From positions 802,565-866,564 of the forward strand of contig NZ_BSFK01000016.1 in assembly GCF_027922305.1 (NCBI RefSeq): DNA of 64,000 bases, read 5' to 3'. Shown here one piece after another: positions 1 through 9,783 of the stretch. The translations under genes and the position numbers were made by a program. This DNA comes from Methylopila jiangsuensis (GTDB lineage Bacteria > Pseudomonadota > Alphaproteobacteria > Rhizobiales > Methylopilaceae). A model generated the notes under the pieces. That model saw nothing but the letters and a program-made list of their open reading frames with translations. It searched no databases and had not been told where the DNA came from. Position 1 is the first letter of the stretch; every line of letters starts with the position of its first letter.

Positions 1-219
1 TGGCCGGAAAACGGCGCCCGTCGGCGCAGGCGGCCCGGGCGCGACGCCACGGCGTCGGCGCGAATGAAGCCCATGCGGCGAGGTCCCGCCGCCGCACGCG
101 TTCAACGTTCAGGCCGCCGCCGCACGCGCCTTGCGCGCCTGTGGGAGAACCGCCTCCTGCACCTTGTGCGCCCTGTGGCTTTTGTGTATTGAGGCCGCCA
201 TCGACGGCTCGCGAAATGC
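1..219. other. Host DNA upstream of tRNA-Ser, no gene assigned
   Basis: This 219-base stretch holds no reading frame I can recognise as a protein family. A minus-strand frame ending near position 103 gives a short basic, alanine-rich tail, but nothing supports it as a gene. The promoter of the tRNA gene presumably lies in the last 60 bases. It is the host side of the island's left junction. Confidence 0.4.
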
Positions 220-690
<471 letters not shown>

Positions 691-2308
691 CGCCACGATA
701 TCCGGAGCGAGGAAGCTGATGCGGACCAGACGGGTCATGTAGGACGCGGTGAGGTTCTCCTCCCGTGCGACGTCGTCGATGCTCGCCCGGTCGTCGATCA
801 GGCGGCTCCGGACGATCTGGGCGCGCGCCACGAGGCGGATCAGGCTGGCGTCGGCGGGCGCCTCTTCGGCCAGGCCGTCGATCACGAAGCGAAGTTCGTT
901 CCCGCGCCGCTTCAATCGCGCCGGGACAGAGATGGTGGTCAAGTCTTCGTCCAGGCGATTCGGGATGGGGTGGGTGGCGGCCGAGCCTTCCGGGTCGGCC
1001 AGCCAAGCCTGCAGCCCGGTCAGCCCGATCGTCAGGTCGACCCTGTCCTGATGCACGTCGATGCGCGGAACGAAGGCCAGCAGCGCGGTGCGGACGTCGG
1101 GCGTTCCCAGCGCCGGCCAGCGCGCCGCGGCTTCTTGGCCAAGTTGGGTCAGCCGACGCTGGTCGCTGGCGCCGCGATCCGTTGACGAGCTCGCGTCCAT
1201 GGTCGAGGCTGGGTCGGCGAGCATCCGCCCTACGCGGTCCCGCACCAGTTGCTCCAACGCCGGCGCCGGGAGGCGCAGGCCTTGGGTGTCCGTCCTCTTC
1301 CCGCTGACGAGGTGATGGGACACGTAGTACCGATAGCGCATGCCCTTCTTGACCGCGTGGCTGGGCGTCAGCCGTTTGCCCGCGGCGTCATAGACGAGGC
1401 CAGCGAGCAGGCTCGGTTCGGCGGCCGCGGTTCCGGTCGTCCGCTCGACCCGATTGTCGGCGAGGACTTTCTGCGCCTCTGCGAACAGCACCTCGTCCAC
1501 GATCGCCGCGTGCTCGCCAGGATAGACCTCGGCCTTATGCACGATGTCGCCGCGGTAAATCCGGTTGGAGAGCATCAGATAGAGCGCGCCCCGTGAGAAC
1601 GCCTTGCCGCCATAAGGCGAACCGTCGGCCGCCGTCCTGCACTTGCTGATCACGCCGGAGGCGTCGAGCTCCGCCTTCAGCTCCCGAACCGACCCTAGCT
1701 CTACGTAGCGGCGGAAGATGTTTCGGACGGTCGCGGCTTCCGCCTCGTTGACCACGAGCTTGCGGTCGCGGACGTCGTAGCCGAGCGGCGGCTGGCCGCC
1801 CATCCACATACCTTTCTTCTTCGAGGCCGCGATCTTGTCGCGGATGCGCTCGCCCGTGACCTCGCGCTCGAACTGCGCGAAAGACAGCAGCACGTTCAAC
1901 GTCAACCGTCCCATGCTGGTCGTGGTGTTGAACGCCTGGGTCACCGAGACGAAAGAGACGCGATGCTTATCGAACAGCTCGACGATGCGTGCGAAGTCGC
2001 TGAGCGCGCGGGTCAGGCGATCGACCTTGTAGACCACCACCACATCGATCTCGCCCGCCGCAATGTCCGCGAGCAGGCGCTTGAGCGCCGGCCTCTCCAT
2101 CGAGCCGCCCGAGAAGCCGCCATCGTCATAGAATGCGGGTGACAACATCCAGCCTTCATGACGTTGCGAGGCGACGTACGCCTCGCAGGCCTCGCGCTGG
2201 GCGTCGAGCGAGTTGAACTCCTGTTCGAGCCCCTCCTCGCTGGATTTGCGCGTATAGACCGCGCAGCGCAGCTTCGCGTGCCCTACCACTCTCGCGGCAG
2301 GCTTGCGG

Positions 2309-2893
2309 CTAGCCATGCTGGAGCTCCTCACGCGAAGGAGCTGCGGTCGGCGGGACGCCGTCGGGCGGCACGGCTTGCGGCGTGCGCTGTCGCACGAGGC
2401 CGAAGAAGCGCGGGCCGGACCAGTGCGCGCCTGTGATCGTTTTGGCGATGGGCGTCAGGGAGGCGTAGGTCTTGCCGTCGTATTCAAAGCCCTCCTCGAT
2501 CACCGTCACGGTGTGCGTGCGGCCGCGCCATTCCCGAACGAGCCTCGCGCCGGGTCGAAAGCGTGCGCGAGGTTCAGGCCGGTCAGGATCCTCCTCCCGG
2601 AGCTCCTTCGTCTGGGCAGCGATCCGCCTGAGCGCCGCCTTGGACAACCCGCCATGCTCCCGCTCTTGCAGACGATACGCCAGCGCCCGAAGAACAAGGT
2701 CCCGGCTGAGCTGCGGAGGATCCGTGCGGAACAGGCGCCGCCATTCTTGACGGAGTCCGGAGGCGTCGAGATGCTCCAGCTCAACAAGACGCCGCTGGAG
2801 AGCGGATTGAGATCCGCCCTCAGGATGCTCACCGTCGCGACCACACGCCACGGCTCCTCCGGCTTTGATCGCGTAAGCGTCGCTCACCGTCAT
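2309..2893 (-). CDS. DUF2924 family protein
   Basis: The 194-residue protein has the hallmarks of DUF2924: LRQEWRRLFRTDPPQLSRDLVLRALAYRLQE in pieces near the centre, then RPGARLVREWRGRTHTVTV and GFEYDGKTYASLTPIAKTITGAHWSGPRFF. The function is unknown, but the family lies almost always directly upstream of serine recombinases in Alphaproteobacteria. An accessory or directionality role in recombination is a reasonable inference. The start overlaps the stop of the DUF3489 gene by 4 bases, and the end overlaps the recombinase start by 8 bases, so the three genes form one translationally coupled operon. Confidence 0.88.
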   Translation of the reverse strand: MTVSDAYAIKAGGAVACGRDGEHPEGGSQSALQRRLVELEHLDASGLRQEWRRLFRTDPPQLSRDLVLRALAYRLQEREHGGLSKAALRRIAAQTKELREEDPDRPEPRARFRPGARLVREWRGRTHTVTVIEEGFEYDGKTYASLTPIAKTITGAHWSGPRFFGLVRQRTPQAVPPDGVPPTAAPSREELQHG

Positions 2894-3429
2894 GCCGCCG
2901 GGGCTTGCGTCGACGTGGCGATGGAGTATCGCCGGTCGCCGCCGTCGAGCTTATTGGACGACACTTCAAAGCCCCTCTTGCGAAGACCGCTCAAGACCGC
3001 CCGGGTCGTATGCGGCAGCCAACCGGTGGCGTCGATCAAGTCGTTGAGGCTGGCGCCGCTCGGACGCGCCAGGAGATGGATCACGACCGCCTGCTTGGTT
3101 CCCGCCCTGACGGCGTCGATCTGCGGGGCGACATGCGCGGTTTCCTCTTCTTTCGCCTCCTCGCACTCGGCGCCGATCACTGCATAACCACCCTTGGTGA
3201 TCTTCAGCCCGACAGGTTTGCCGTTCTCATCCTGTCGCCAGTGCGGCTGACGGCGCTGAACGATCAGCTCTGTCAGCAGCTGCTTGCGCAGCAACGCCGC
3301 GATCGTCCGTGCGACCGACGGGTGGGCGTCGGTCAGCACGACGAGGCCGTCGTCGCGCTGCGAGGCGGCGGACAGCAGGACAAGCTGAGCGTCGGTGAGC
3401 TTGGACGTGGGTGACGTGACGTTCGACAT
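2890..3429 (-). CDS. DUF3489 family protein
   Basis: The 179-residue protein has two winged-helix-like parts: an N-terminal LTDAQLVLLSAASQRDDG segment with DAHPSVARTIAALLRKQLL, and a C-terminal LLARPSGASLNDLIDATGW followed by HTTRAVLSGLRKRGFEV, typical of DUF3489. It probably binds DNA and may regulate or assist the recombinase; that role is inferred. I chose ATG 3429 because AAGGAGA lies 8-10 bases upstream. A longer frame to 3513 has no such site. It is the first gene of the recombinase operon. Confidence 0.87.
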   Translation of the reverse strand: MSNVTSPTSKLTDAQLVLLSAASQRDDGLVVLTDAHPSVARTIAALLRKQLLTELIVQRRQPHWRQDENGKPVGLKITKGGYAVIGAECEEAKEEETAHVAPQIDAVRAGTKQAVVIHLLARPSGASLNDLIDATGWLPHTTRAVLSGLRKRGFEVSSNKLDGGDRRYSIATSTQAPAA

Positions 3430-3533
3430 GAAGTGTTCTCCTTCGCGATCCGGCGACGATTGCCGCCGCCACTGACGCGACCCCGCACGCGCGGGGCAGG
3501 AGAAGGACGCCAAGGAGCCCCGAGAGGCGTCGG

Positions 3534-3773
3534 CTAGGTCGACTTCGACTTGCCCTTCAAGAAATCCTCGCCGACGCGCCGCAGCAGGCTCGCGCTCTGC
3601 AGCAGGTGGTTCGCCTCATAAAGCAGCGGTTCGATCTCGTAGGCGATGTCCATCGCCTCGTCGAAGCGCCCCAGCTTCAACAACTCCTGCGCCCCTCGCG
3701 CCCGCTCGCCGCTCTCCACCACACGACGAACCATCGCGCTCAGGCAGGCCTTTCCAAGCTTCTTCGACGTCAC
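3534..3773 (-). CDS. Small hypothetical protein (79 aa)
   Basis: The family is not recognised. The frame is open up to 3944, but a GTG at 3773 with GGAGG 8 bases upstream is the best start. It gives a 79-residue, largely helical soluble protein with segments RVVESGERARGAQELLKLGRFDEAMDIAYEI in parts and a basic tail KGKSKST. There is no membrane segment or cysteine motif. It lies on the same strand between the recombinase operon and the YaaC-like gene. The tetratricopeptide-like feel of the middle part is an impression only. Confidence 0.55.
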   Translation of the reverse strand: MTSKKLGKACLSAMVRRVVESGERARGAQELLKLGRFDEAMDIAYEIEPLLYEANHLLQSASLLRRVGEDFLKGKSKST

Positions 3774-4051
3774 GCCCAAACCTCCGTCAGCGACTTCGGC
3801 ACTGACGCTCCGTTCGGCAGGGAAGTGAAGTCCTTTCTGGCGACGCGGGGGCAGGAGCATCGTTCGCCCCCGATCTGACGACGCGTTGGTTTCGCGGTAC
3901 CAGGAAGAGCTACAGCGGCTCAGACCCCTTACCGACGTTCGCAAGGTCTGCTTGCAAAGGCGTCAACTCACTCGGATCTCGTTGCCCGAGGCCCCTTCGA
4001 CACCAACTCGCAGAATAAGCTCCGGCGAGTAGCAACCCACGTTTTGAAGAT

Positions 4052-5095
4052 CTACGAGAACATGCCGTGACGAACGCCAGCGGGAGAAATTTCATAGCCT
4101 GTAATTTCAGCGGCGATCTCATCCAAAAATTGATTTCGTGCAACTTTCACGAACTCATAAATAATCCAGTTTCGATTTCCTCGAAGTAAGTGTATTAATT
4201 CCTTCGGTTTGTAGCGAGCAATCTCACTTAATCGGTGCATTGACAGGAACATCAAAGTGATATTGTATCGGCGAATCATGGCGTATGCTGCGAGATTTCT
4301 CTTAAGATACCAGAGTGGCTTGTCGGAAGTGATGTAATGGACGTCCAGTCGAATTGTGCGATGGAAATTCTTTAGCGCGTCGATGTCGGCGTTGGTGGGG
4401 CGTCGCGCGCCGGACCAAGCAAACTTGGCCACACTTTCCAGCCGGGTAGTGCCTTGGTACGCGCTTGTCTGAAACGTATTTGGAATTGTGCCGAGCGTTT
4501 GGCCATGCGTGTGTTCATCGGGCAGGTCCGCCCGAAACCAAGCTTGCCCATTCTGATGGACATACCTAGGGTTTCTAATGCTAAGAAATAGCTCTCCTCG
4601 AGAATAGCTAACGGCGACGGCACGATGTATGAATGGCAAATTACTTAAGATATCGCCCAAGGTGTACTGCTTTTGAGCCTCAATTTCGCCAAGATGCTGG
4701 ATCAATGCAGGAACGAATCCGCCATTCCTTATCTTGATACCCTCGTTATCGATTCGGATTCTTGGGCGCACTCCCGTCCTTAGGTCAAGACCGGTAACGC
4801 CATGATATTCTGTATACGGAACATTGTTTGATTGTAAAAGCGCTTTGGCTGCATTGAGGAACGCATAATAAAGAGGAAGAGGCGCAGAATGTACAGGAAG
4901 GTCGCGAGCGGAATCAAAAAACGCCTTAGCTTGCTCCCAATAGATGCAGGCATCTTCTTTTCCTTGTTGTCTCAACCATAGTGAAACGAATTCCCAAGGG
5001 CTAGATGCGATAATTCTTTTTTCGTCAAAGTCTGGTGAAATCGTTGCGCGCGGGAAGCGAACGACCTTGTCGGAAATCCTGATCCTTTCCGCCAT
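4052..5095 (-). CDS. YaaC-like protein
   Basis: The 347-residue protein resembles the YaaC family: SSPWEFVSLWLRQQ, then ACIYWEQAKAFFDSA, PLPLYYAFLNAAKALL and a YHGVTGLDLRT segment, matching the family's PW, QA, YYxxLNxAKA and HG signatures. The biochemical function is unknown. This gene is visibly more AT-rich than its flanks (for example TTGATTGTAAAAGCG and GAATTCCCAAGGG stretches), pointing to a separate origin within the island. It lies downstream of, and in the same direction as, the helicase-nuclease gene, 255 bases away. Its place beside Gabija-like genes suggests, but does not prove, a defence link. Confidence 0.75.
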   Translation of the reverse strand: MAERIRISDKVVRFPRATISPDFDEKRIIASSPWEFVSLWLRQQGKEDACIYWEQAKAFFDSARDLPVHSAPLPLYYAFLNAAKALLQSNNVPYTEYHGVTGLDLRTGVRPRIRIDNEGIKIRNGGFVPALIQHLGEIEAQKQYTLGDILSNLPFIHRAVAVSYSRGELFLSIRNPRYVHQNGQAWFRADLPDEHTHGQTLGTIPNTFQTSAYQGTTRLESVAKFAWSGARRPTNADIDALKNFHRTIRLDVHYITSDKPLWYLKRNLAAYAMIRRYNITLMFLSMHRLSEIARYKPKELIHLLRGNRNWIIYEFVKVARNQFLDEIAAEITGYEISPAGVRHGMFS

Positions 5096-5350
5096 GCGGA
5101 GCTCCTAATCCAAGGGCGGCTAGCCCAGTCTCGTTCGCTTATTCGGAGCCATCAGCCTATCGGCCTGCGCTATGATAATTACGAAGATTGAATCTCCGCT
5201 TTGCGAGAGCTGTGCAATGCCCGCACTTGGCGCCAAGCGGCTTCCGGCGACTGGCTGCGCCTGACCCATGTCGGCCTTTCGATAGTTATCCGGCGAGCGA
5301 CCGGGTGGGGCTCTTAGGCGAACTTGGGAATGTCAGGTTAGCGGCGCTAG
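5096..5350. other. Intergenic region between helicase and YaaC genes
   Basis: The 255 bases separate the stop of the helicase-nuclease gene from the start of the YaaC-like gene, both on the minus strand. I see no recognisable gene, strong hairpin or repeat. It should carry the YaaC gene's own promoter. Confidence 0.4.
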
Positions 5351-7879
5351 CTATGCGCCTTTGCCTGCCGCCTTTTCAAAAGTGACGAGGTAGGTGGTCT
5401 TGATCCCGTCCGGCGTCAGCTTCGCCTTCTGCAGCGCCGCTTCGCAACGCTCTCTGAGCGCGTCGGCCTTACCCGGACTCGCGACCAAGTCGCTTAGAAC
5501 ACCCCGCAAGGCGCCCACCAACTTCGTAATTTCACCCAGCCGCAGGGCGTAGCTCCCCGCCGTGCTCGCCTTCTTGTCCGCAACAGCCTCGGGCAAGGCC
5601 GAGACCCGTACCGCCTCTCGACCAGGGTAGACGCCCTTGAACCAATTTTCGGCTTCAAGCAGTTGAGCGTGATCGCTCTTATAGAGCGGATTGTCCTCTT
5701 TCTTGCTTTTCGCCTCGATCACGAAGTCGAATGAGGCACCCGTGCGCCAGAGCACATCCGGTCCCTTGTTGTACACCTTCTCAGGGCGCTCGGCCTCGAA
5801 ACCAAGGTATGAGCCCAGGTTAGCCAGCGCCTCTTCGTAACGCGCCGCCGACGCCTCCGGCACCAGCTCGGTCACCGCCTCGTCAAAGTCGGCAAGCAAA
5901 GCGCCGCGAAGGTCATACTCGAGCAGCCGGGCCACAATCGCCTTCGACTGCTTGCCGGGAATTGGCCGCGGCACGTAGGGCGGCCGAACCTTGGGTGGCG
6001 AATGGTTGTTGCTGATGGAGAAGGCGCTGGTTTGCAGCTTCTGACCGCGGTCCTCGTCATCCATCTGATAGGCGATGCGGGCGGCGGAGGCCGATAGCCA
6101 GGCACGGCGCTGGCCGTCCGACTTGAGTTCGTCGTCTCCGATTAGGTTCTCCAGTGTCTGAAGCGCCTTCTCATACTGACCGAGCCGCTGGAGCTTGAAC
6201 GCTTTGCGCTCGCCGCCGGCGACCCGAAGCGCCAGGGTGTTGACGGGGACGGCGTGCGCCGCTTCGGCCAATTCCGACGCGTGGTACGCTACCCAATCGA
6301 CGTCGCGGTTCAGGCACTTCATCACCGTCTCGTGGACCTCCTTCACCGTCGTGACTGTCCCGCTCATTTCTTGGCCCATGGTGAGTTGCACTCGCGTACT
6401 GGCGGTCAAAAAGGCGAGATTGCTCTTGCGGCCGATCCAGCCAACCAGGCGGCTCCCGATCAGCATCACCGCGCAATAATCCCCGCCGCCTCGCGTCCCG
6501 CGCCCAATGCCCTGCTCGATTCGCTGAGCCAGCAGCGAGCTGACGGCGGAGTCCGCGACGACATTCACGCGAAAGACGTCATAGTCCGAGGTGCCCTGGG
6601 GCAGGTTGTCCATGACTAGGAACCGGCAGGCGTTGCCGGCGAGATCGATCCCGTCATAACGGTTGGCTAGAACCACCGGGCCATAGCTCGCACCGGCCTG
6701 CATGGCCGCTATCTGCTCTCCCACGGCCTTGGCGTTGCTGGGATACTCTGCAACATCCTTCCACTGCTCGGCCGCCGGACCCGATGGGGTCAGGATCGCA
6801 GCGCCACGCTTATTCTCCGCCAGCTTTACTGCAATGTGCTTGACCATGGGGGTGATCGGAGTCCCCGCGAGCTTCATCAGCTCGGGTATGAGGATCATCC
6901 GCTCGCCGACGCCGGCCAGGGAAGCTGACGTGATGGGCTTACCGACCGCGTCCGCGGACGCACCGAAGGTTCGCACGATCTCGCTATCGTCAGCGATCGT
7001 CGCCGACATATAGATGCGGCGGGTGCAATCCTCGAAGGTCGGCAACAGATCCACCGGCGGGAAGATCGGCGTGATGGTCACCGACTTGCGGCTAAACAGG
7101 CAATGGGAGACCGCCAAGTTGTCCCGTAGGAACGGCCACACGAAAGGGTCGATCTTCTCGACAACCCCGGCGAGATATTGCTCAACCTCGGCAAGTTTGC
7201 GCTGCCAGGCCCAGCTTGGCACTTCCATCACGCCAAAGTCTCTGCCGCTCGTCACGTCGGCGAAGGAGCCGCTGCGTCCGACCTCTTTGAACGCGGTGCG
7301 GAAACGACCCGCGAGATCGGCGTAGACGTCCTCATGGTCCTTGGCTGAGATCGAGAGGCTGAAGGCTTCTCGCACCGAGGAAAGCGCGACATGCGCGTCG
7401 TCGAGAATAATGGTGCCGGCTTTGACGATGTCCTGGCCGGAGTTGCGAACACCGAATTTGCTACGGCCGTTGAACAAGGTCTCGTAAGACCCGACGAGGA
7501 CGCTTTTCCCATCGTAGAAGTCGCCTGGCAGCGGCTGCTTTTTGACGTAGGGAACGGCGGAGATACCGTACTCCTTGCTCTTCGCAATCACCTGTTCGAC
7601 GAGCTGATTAGTGGGCGCAAGGTAGATGACCGGCTCACCGAGCTCGTTCATCACTGACTGCGCCATCAAGAGCGCGACGAGGGTCTTGCCGCCTCCGGTA
7701 TGCAGTTTGACCACCACGTCGCGGTCTGTACGGCGGACGAACCACGCATCGAGTACTTCCGCCTGGCTGGCATAGAGGTCGTTGATGCCGGGCGGTTTTG
7801 GCAGCCCATTGAAGATTTCACGGGGATTGATGGGCTTCGGCTTAGCCTTGCTTTCCCGAAGTTTTTTGAAATCTACCAT
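5351..7879 (-). CDS. SF2 DEAD/DEAH helicase with probable C-terminal PD-(D/E)XK nuclease
   Basis: The 842-residue protein begins with a superfamily 2 helicase core: Walker A LHTGGGKT (about residues 59-66), LAPTNQLVEQV (motif Ia), DEAH-type box ILDDAHVALSS (about 160), YMSATIADD (motif III) and QGIGRGTRGGG (motif VI). It should be an ATP-driven nucleic-acid translocase. Near residues 700-735 the pattern GPDVLWR, then FDFVIEAKSKK, fits a PD-(D/E)XK nuclease core (D, then E-x-K). It is divergent from the Gabija-like pair across 146 bases. Helicase plus nuclease logic resembles Hachiman (HamA nuclease, HamB helicase) in one chain, but I cannot show homology. An anti-phage role is likely from context. 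Confidence 0.78.
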   Translation of the reverse strand: MVDFKKLRESKAKPKPINPREIFNGLPKPPGINDLYASQAEVLDAWFVRRTDRDVVVKLHTGGGKTLVALLMAQSVMNELGEPVIYLAPTNQLVEQVIAKSKEYGISAVPYVKKQPLPGDFYDGKSVLVGSYETLFNGRSKFGVRNSGQDIVKAGTIILDDAHVALSSVREAFSLSISAKDHEDVYADLAGRFRTAFKEVGRSGSFADVTSGRDFGVMEVPSWAWQRKLAEVEQYLAGVVEKIDPFVWPFLRDNLAVSHCLFSRKSVTITPIFPPVDLLPTFEDCTRRIYMSATIADDSEIVRTFGASADAVGKPITSASLAGVGERMILIPELMKLAGTPITPMVKHIAVKLAENKRGAAILTPSGPAAEQWKDVAEYPSNAKAVGEQIAAMQAGASYGPVVLANRYDGIDLAGNACRFLVMDNLPQGTSDYDVFRVNVVADSAVSSLLAQRIEQGIGRGTRGGGDYCAVMLIGSRLVGWIGRKSNLAFLTASTRVQLTMGQEMSGTVTTVKEVHETVMKCLNRDVDWVAYHASELAEAAHAVPVNTLALRVAGGERKAFKLQRLGQYEKALQTLENLIGDDELKSDGQRRAWLSASAARIAYQMDDEDRGQKLQTSAFSISNNHSPPKVRPPYVPRPIPGKQSKAIVARLLEYDLRGALLADFDEAVTELVPEASAARYEEALANLGSYLGFEAERPEKVYNKGPDVLWRTGASFDFVIEAKSKKEDNPLYKSDHAQLLEAENWFKGVYPGREAVRVSALPEAVADKKASTAGSYALRLGEITKLVGALRGVLSDLVASPGKADALRERCEAALQKAKLTPDGIKTTYLVTFEKAAGKGA

Positions 7880-8025
7880 TTACCCCCGCAGTGCGTCTGG
7901 TGACGGCAAGTCCCCGGTCAGATTATCCTAGCTGTCCGAGCTTGCCATGAGAGTCTGGACGGACGGCATGACGACGATCGGGCGCGACGAGACGATTAGA
8001 TAGGAAGTACGACCCCGGGGCGAAC
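7880..8025. promoter_or_regulatory. Divergent promoter region, helicase-nuclease / Gabija-like pair
   Basis: These 146 bases separate two divergently transcribed defence-type genes and must hold the promoters for both. I see no long palindrome that would identify an operator. The shared control region is the main sign that the two units may be co-regulated. Confidence 0.45.
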
Positions 8026-9783
8026 ATGGCGTCAGCGATAATCCGACACCTCGAAATTAGAGGCTTCCGGGGCGTGCGCGGTTTGAGCTGGTCTCCCCAT
8101 CCCGAACTGAACGTCATTGTAGGGGCGGCCGATGGCGGCAAGTCGACCCTTCTGGAAGCCATCGCCCTGCTGTTTTCGCCGGCCCCCAACTATGGGTTGT
8201 CTGAGTTCGACTACCATGGGCGCAACCTCGACGCCGGGTTCTCTATCCAAGCGGTCCTGTCCTTCAGCGATATCAGCATCATGCGCGACGAGGGCTTTCC
8301 GGCACCGCCGATGCAGGGCTGGCTCAATGGCAAGCTGATCGACTTGCCGGACGAGGCGGGCGCGGAAGCCGTGCTGGTCTGCCGTCTCACGGGCACGCCC
8401 GATCAGGAGCCGCACTACGACGTCGTCGGCGCCGGTGGGGAGATTCGCGCCCCGTTTAGCCGCGCCATGCGCCGTCGCATCGGGTTGGCCCGGCTTGGTG
8501 TCGCGGATCGCGGCGACCGGGACATCCGCCTCGTTCAAGGCGGCGCCCTGGATCGATACCTTCAGGGCCAAGAGGTCCGTCAGACCGTCCTTCAAGCGGT
8601 GATGAAAACACCGCTGCACGACCAGCTCGACGCCGGCCCGAAGGCGGCGCTGAAGGCGATCAGCGACGGCTTCGAGACCCGCAATCTTCCCCATCCGGTC
8701 AGACTCGGCCTGGTCGGAACGCCAGGCGTCTCTTTGGCCGCGAGCGTCGGCCTGACGGTCGGTGCGGATGATCCCACCTCGTTGCCGCTTTCAGCCTGGG
8801 GCACCGGCACGCGCAGGCTCGCGGCATTGGAGATTTCGACGCTCGGCGTCAGCGCCGAGGCAATTGCGGTCATTGACGAGCCGGAGACGGGGCTGGAGCC
8901 GTACCGCCAGCGGGTTTTTATTCGCGATCTCGCCGCCCATGGCCGACAAGCCTTCGTCACCACGCACGCCCCAGCCGTTCTCGCGCAGGCGGCCAAGGCG
9001 GCGTCACAGACTTGGCGGATCGGCGACGCGCCGCCTCCCACTCTGCCGTTCGAGGAAAGCACGGTCGAAGAGCCGGCATCCCACGCCCTGTTCGTTATGG
9101 CCGGCGCGGAGTTGACCTTGATCGCCGCGACCCAGGCTGAAGCGCTGTTCGCCAAGCTGCCGGTGGTTTGCGAAGGAGCGACCGAAGTGGGCTTCGCGAC
9201 TCGGATGCTGGAGCACCGCTTCGGCGAGGGCTTCTCATGCCGCGGAATCTACTGCCTCGACGCAGGCGGTCACTTCAAGGCGCTCCCCATCTGCAAGGCG
9301 TTACTCGCCGCGGGCTTTCCCTTGGCTGCGGTTGTCGATGACGAGGGCAAGAGGAGCGGGAGCTGGGCCACGATCTCCCAGGCGGCGAACCTGCTGCGGT
9401 GGGACAATGGGGCGTGTTTGGAGACGGCGGTTCTATCGGCGATGCCCGATGCCCAGCTTCAAGAAGTCCACCTTTGGGCTGAACAAGTCACCCACAGAAA
9501 CGCAGCCCACCAACTGGCGGAGATCCGCCGAGAGCTTGCTGCGGAGAAAGGCCTGTCGGCCGCCCAGATGTTCGCAGACGCAGGCCGAGATGCGTTTCTT
9601 GCGGCCGTACTCGCGAGCGCGTGCCCCAAGCCCGAGGCCAATAAGAAGCCGCGCGGGTGGTTCAAGAGCTTCGATGGGGGCTACCTCCTCGCGGATAAGC
9701 TCCTGGCGCTCAGCCCCGCGCCCGCCCTCATGGCGAAGGTGGAGGCCTTCCTTGCGGCCGTCGAGGCGGCCACAGCGCCGTGA
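8026..9783 (+). CDS. gajA: GajA-like OLD-family ATPase/TOPRIM nuclease
   Basis: The 585-residue protein has an N-terminal ABC-type ATPase with Walker A GAADGGKST (residues 33-41), Walker B AVIDEPETGLEP (D284, E285) and an H-loop FVTTHAP. A TOPRIM domain follows: VVCEGATEVGF with E383, then AVVDDEGKR near 437-440, and a later FKSFDGG lysine near 547. This is the layout of class 2 OLD nucleases. Length and spacing match GajA of the Gabija system (about 578 aa), a DNA endonuclease acting in phage defence. The next gene starts inside its stop codon (4-base overlap) and encodes the expected UvrD-like partner. The family call is solid; the Gabija name rests on the gene pair. Confidence 0.86.
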   Translation: MASAIIRHLEIRGFRGVRGLSWSPHPELNVIVGAADGGKSTLLEAIALLFSPAPNYGLSEFDYHGRNLDAGFSIQAVLSFSDISIMRDEGFPAPPMQGWLNGKLIDLPDEAGAEAVLVCRLTGTPDQEPHYDVVGAGGEIRAPFSRAMRRRIGLARLGVADRGDRDIRLVQGGALDRYLQGQEVRQTVLQAVMKTPLHDQLDAGPKAALKAISDGFETRNLPHPVRLGLVGTPGVSLAASVGLTVGADDPTSLPLSAWGTGTRRLAALEISTLGVSAEAIAVIDEPETGLEPYRQRVFIRDLAAHGRQAFVTTHAPAVLAQAAKAASQTWRIGDAPPPTLPFEESTVEEPASHALFVMAGAELTLIAATQAEALFAKLPVVCEGATEVGFATRMLEHRFGEGFSCRGIYCLDAGGHFKALPICKALLAAGFPLAAVVDDEGKRSGSWATISQAANLLRWDNGACLETAVLSAMPDAQLQEVHLWAEQVTHRNAAHQLAEIRRELAAEKGLSAAQMFADAGRDAFLAAVLASACPKPEANKKPRGWFKSFDGGYLLADKLLALSPAPALMAKVEAFLAAVEAATAP

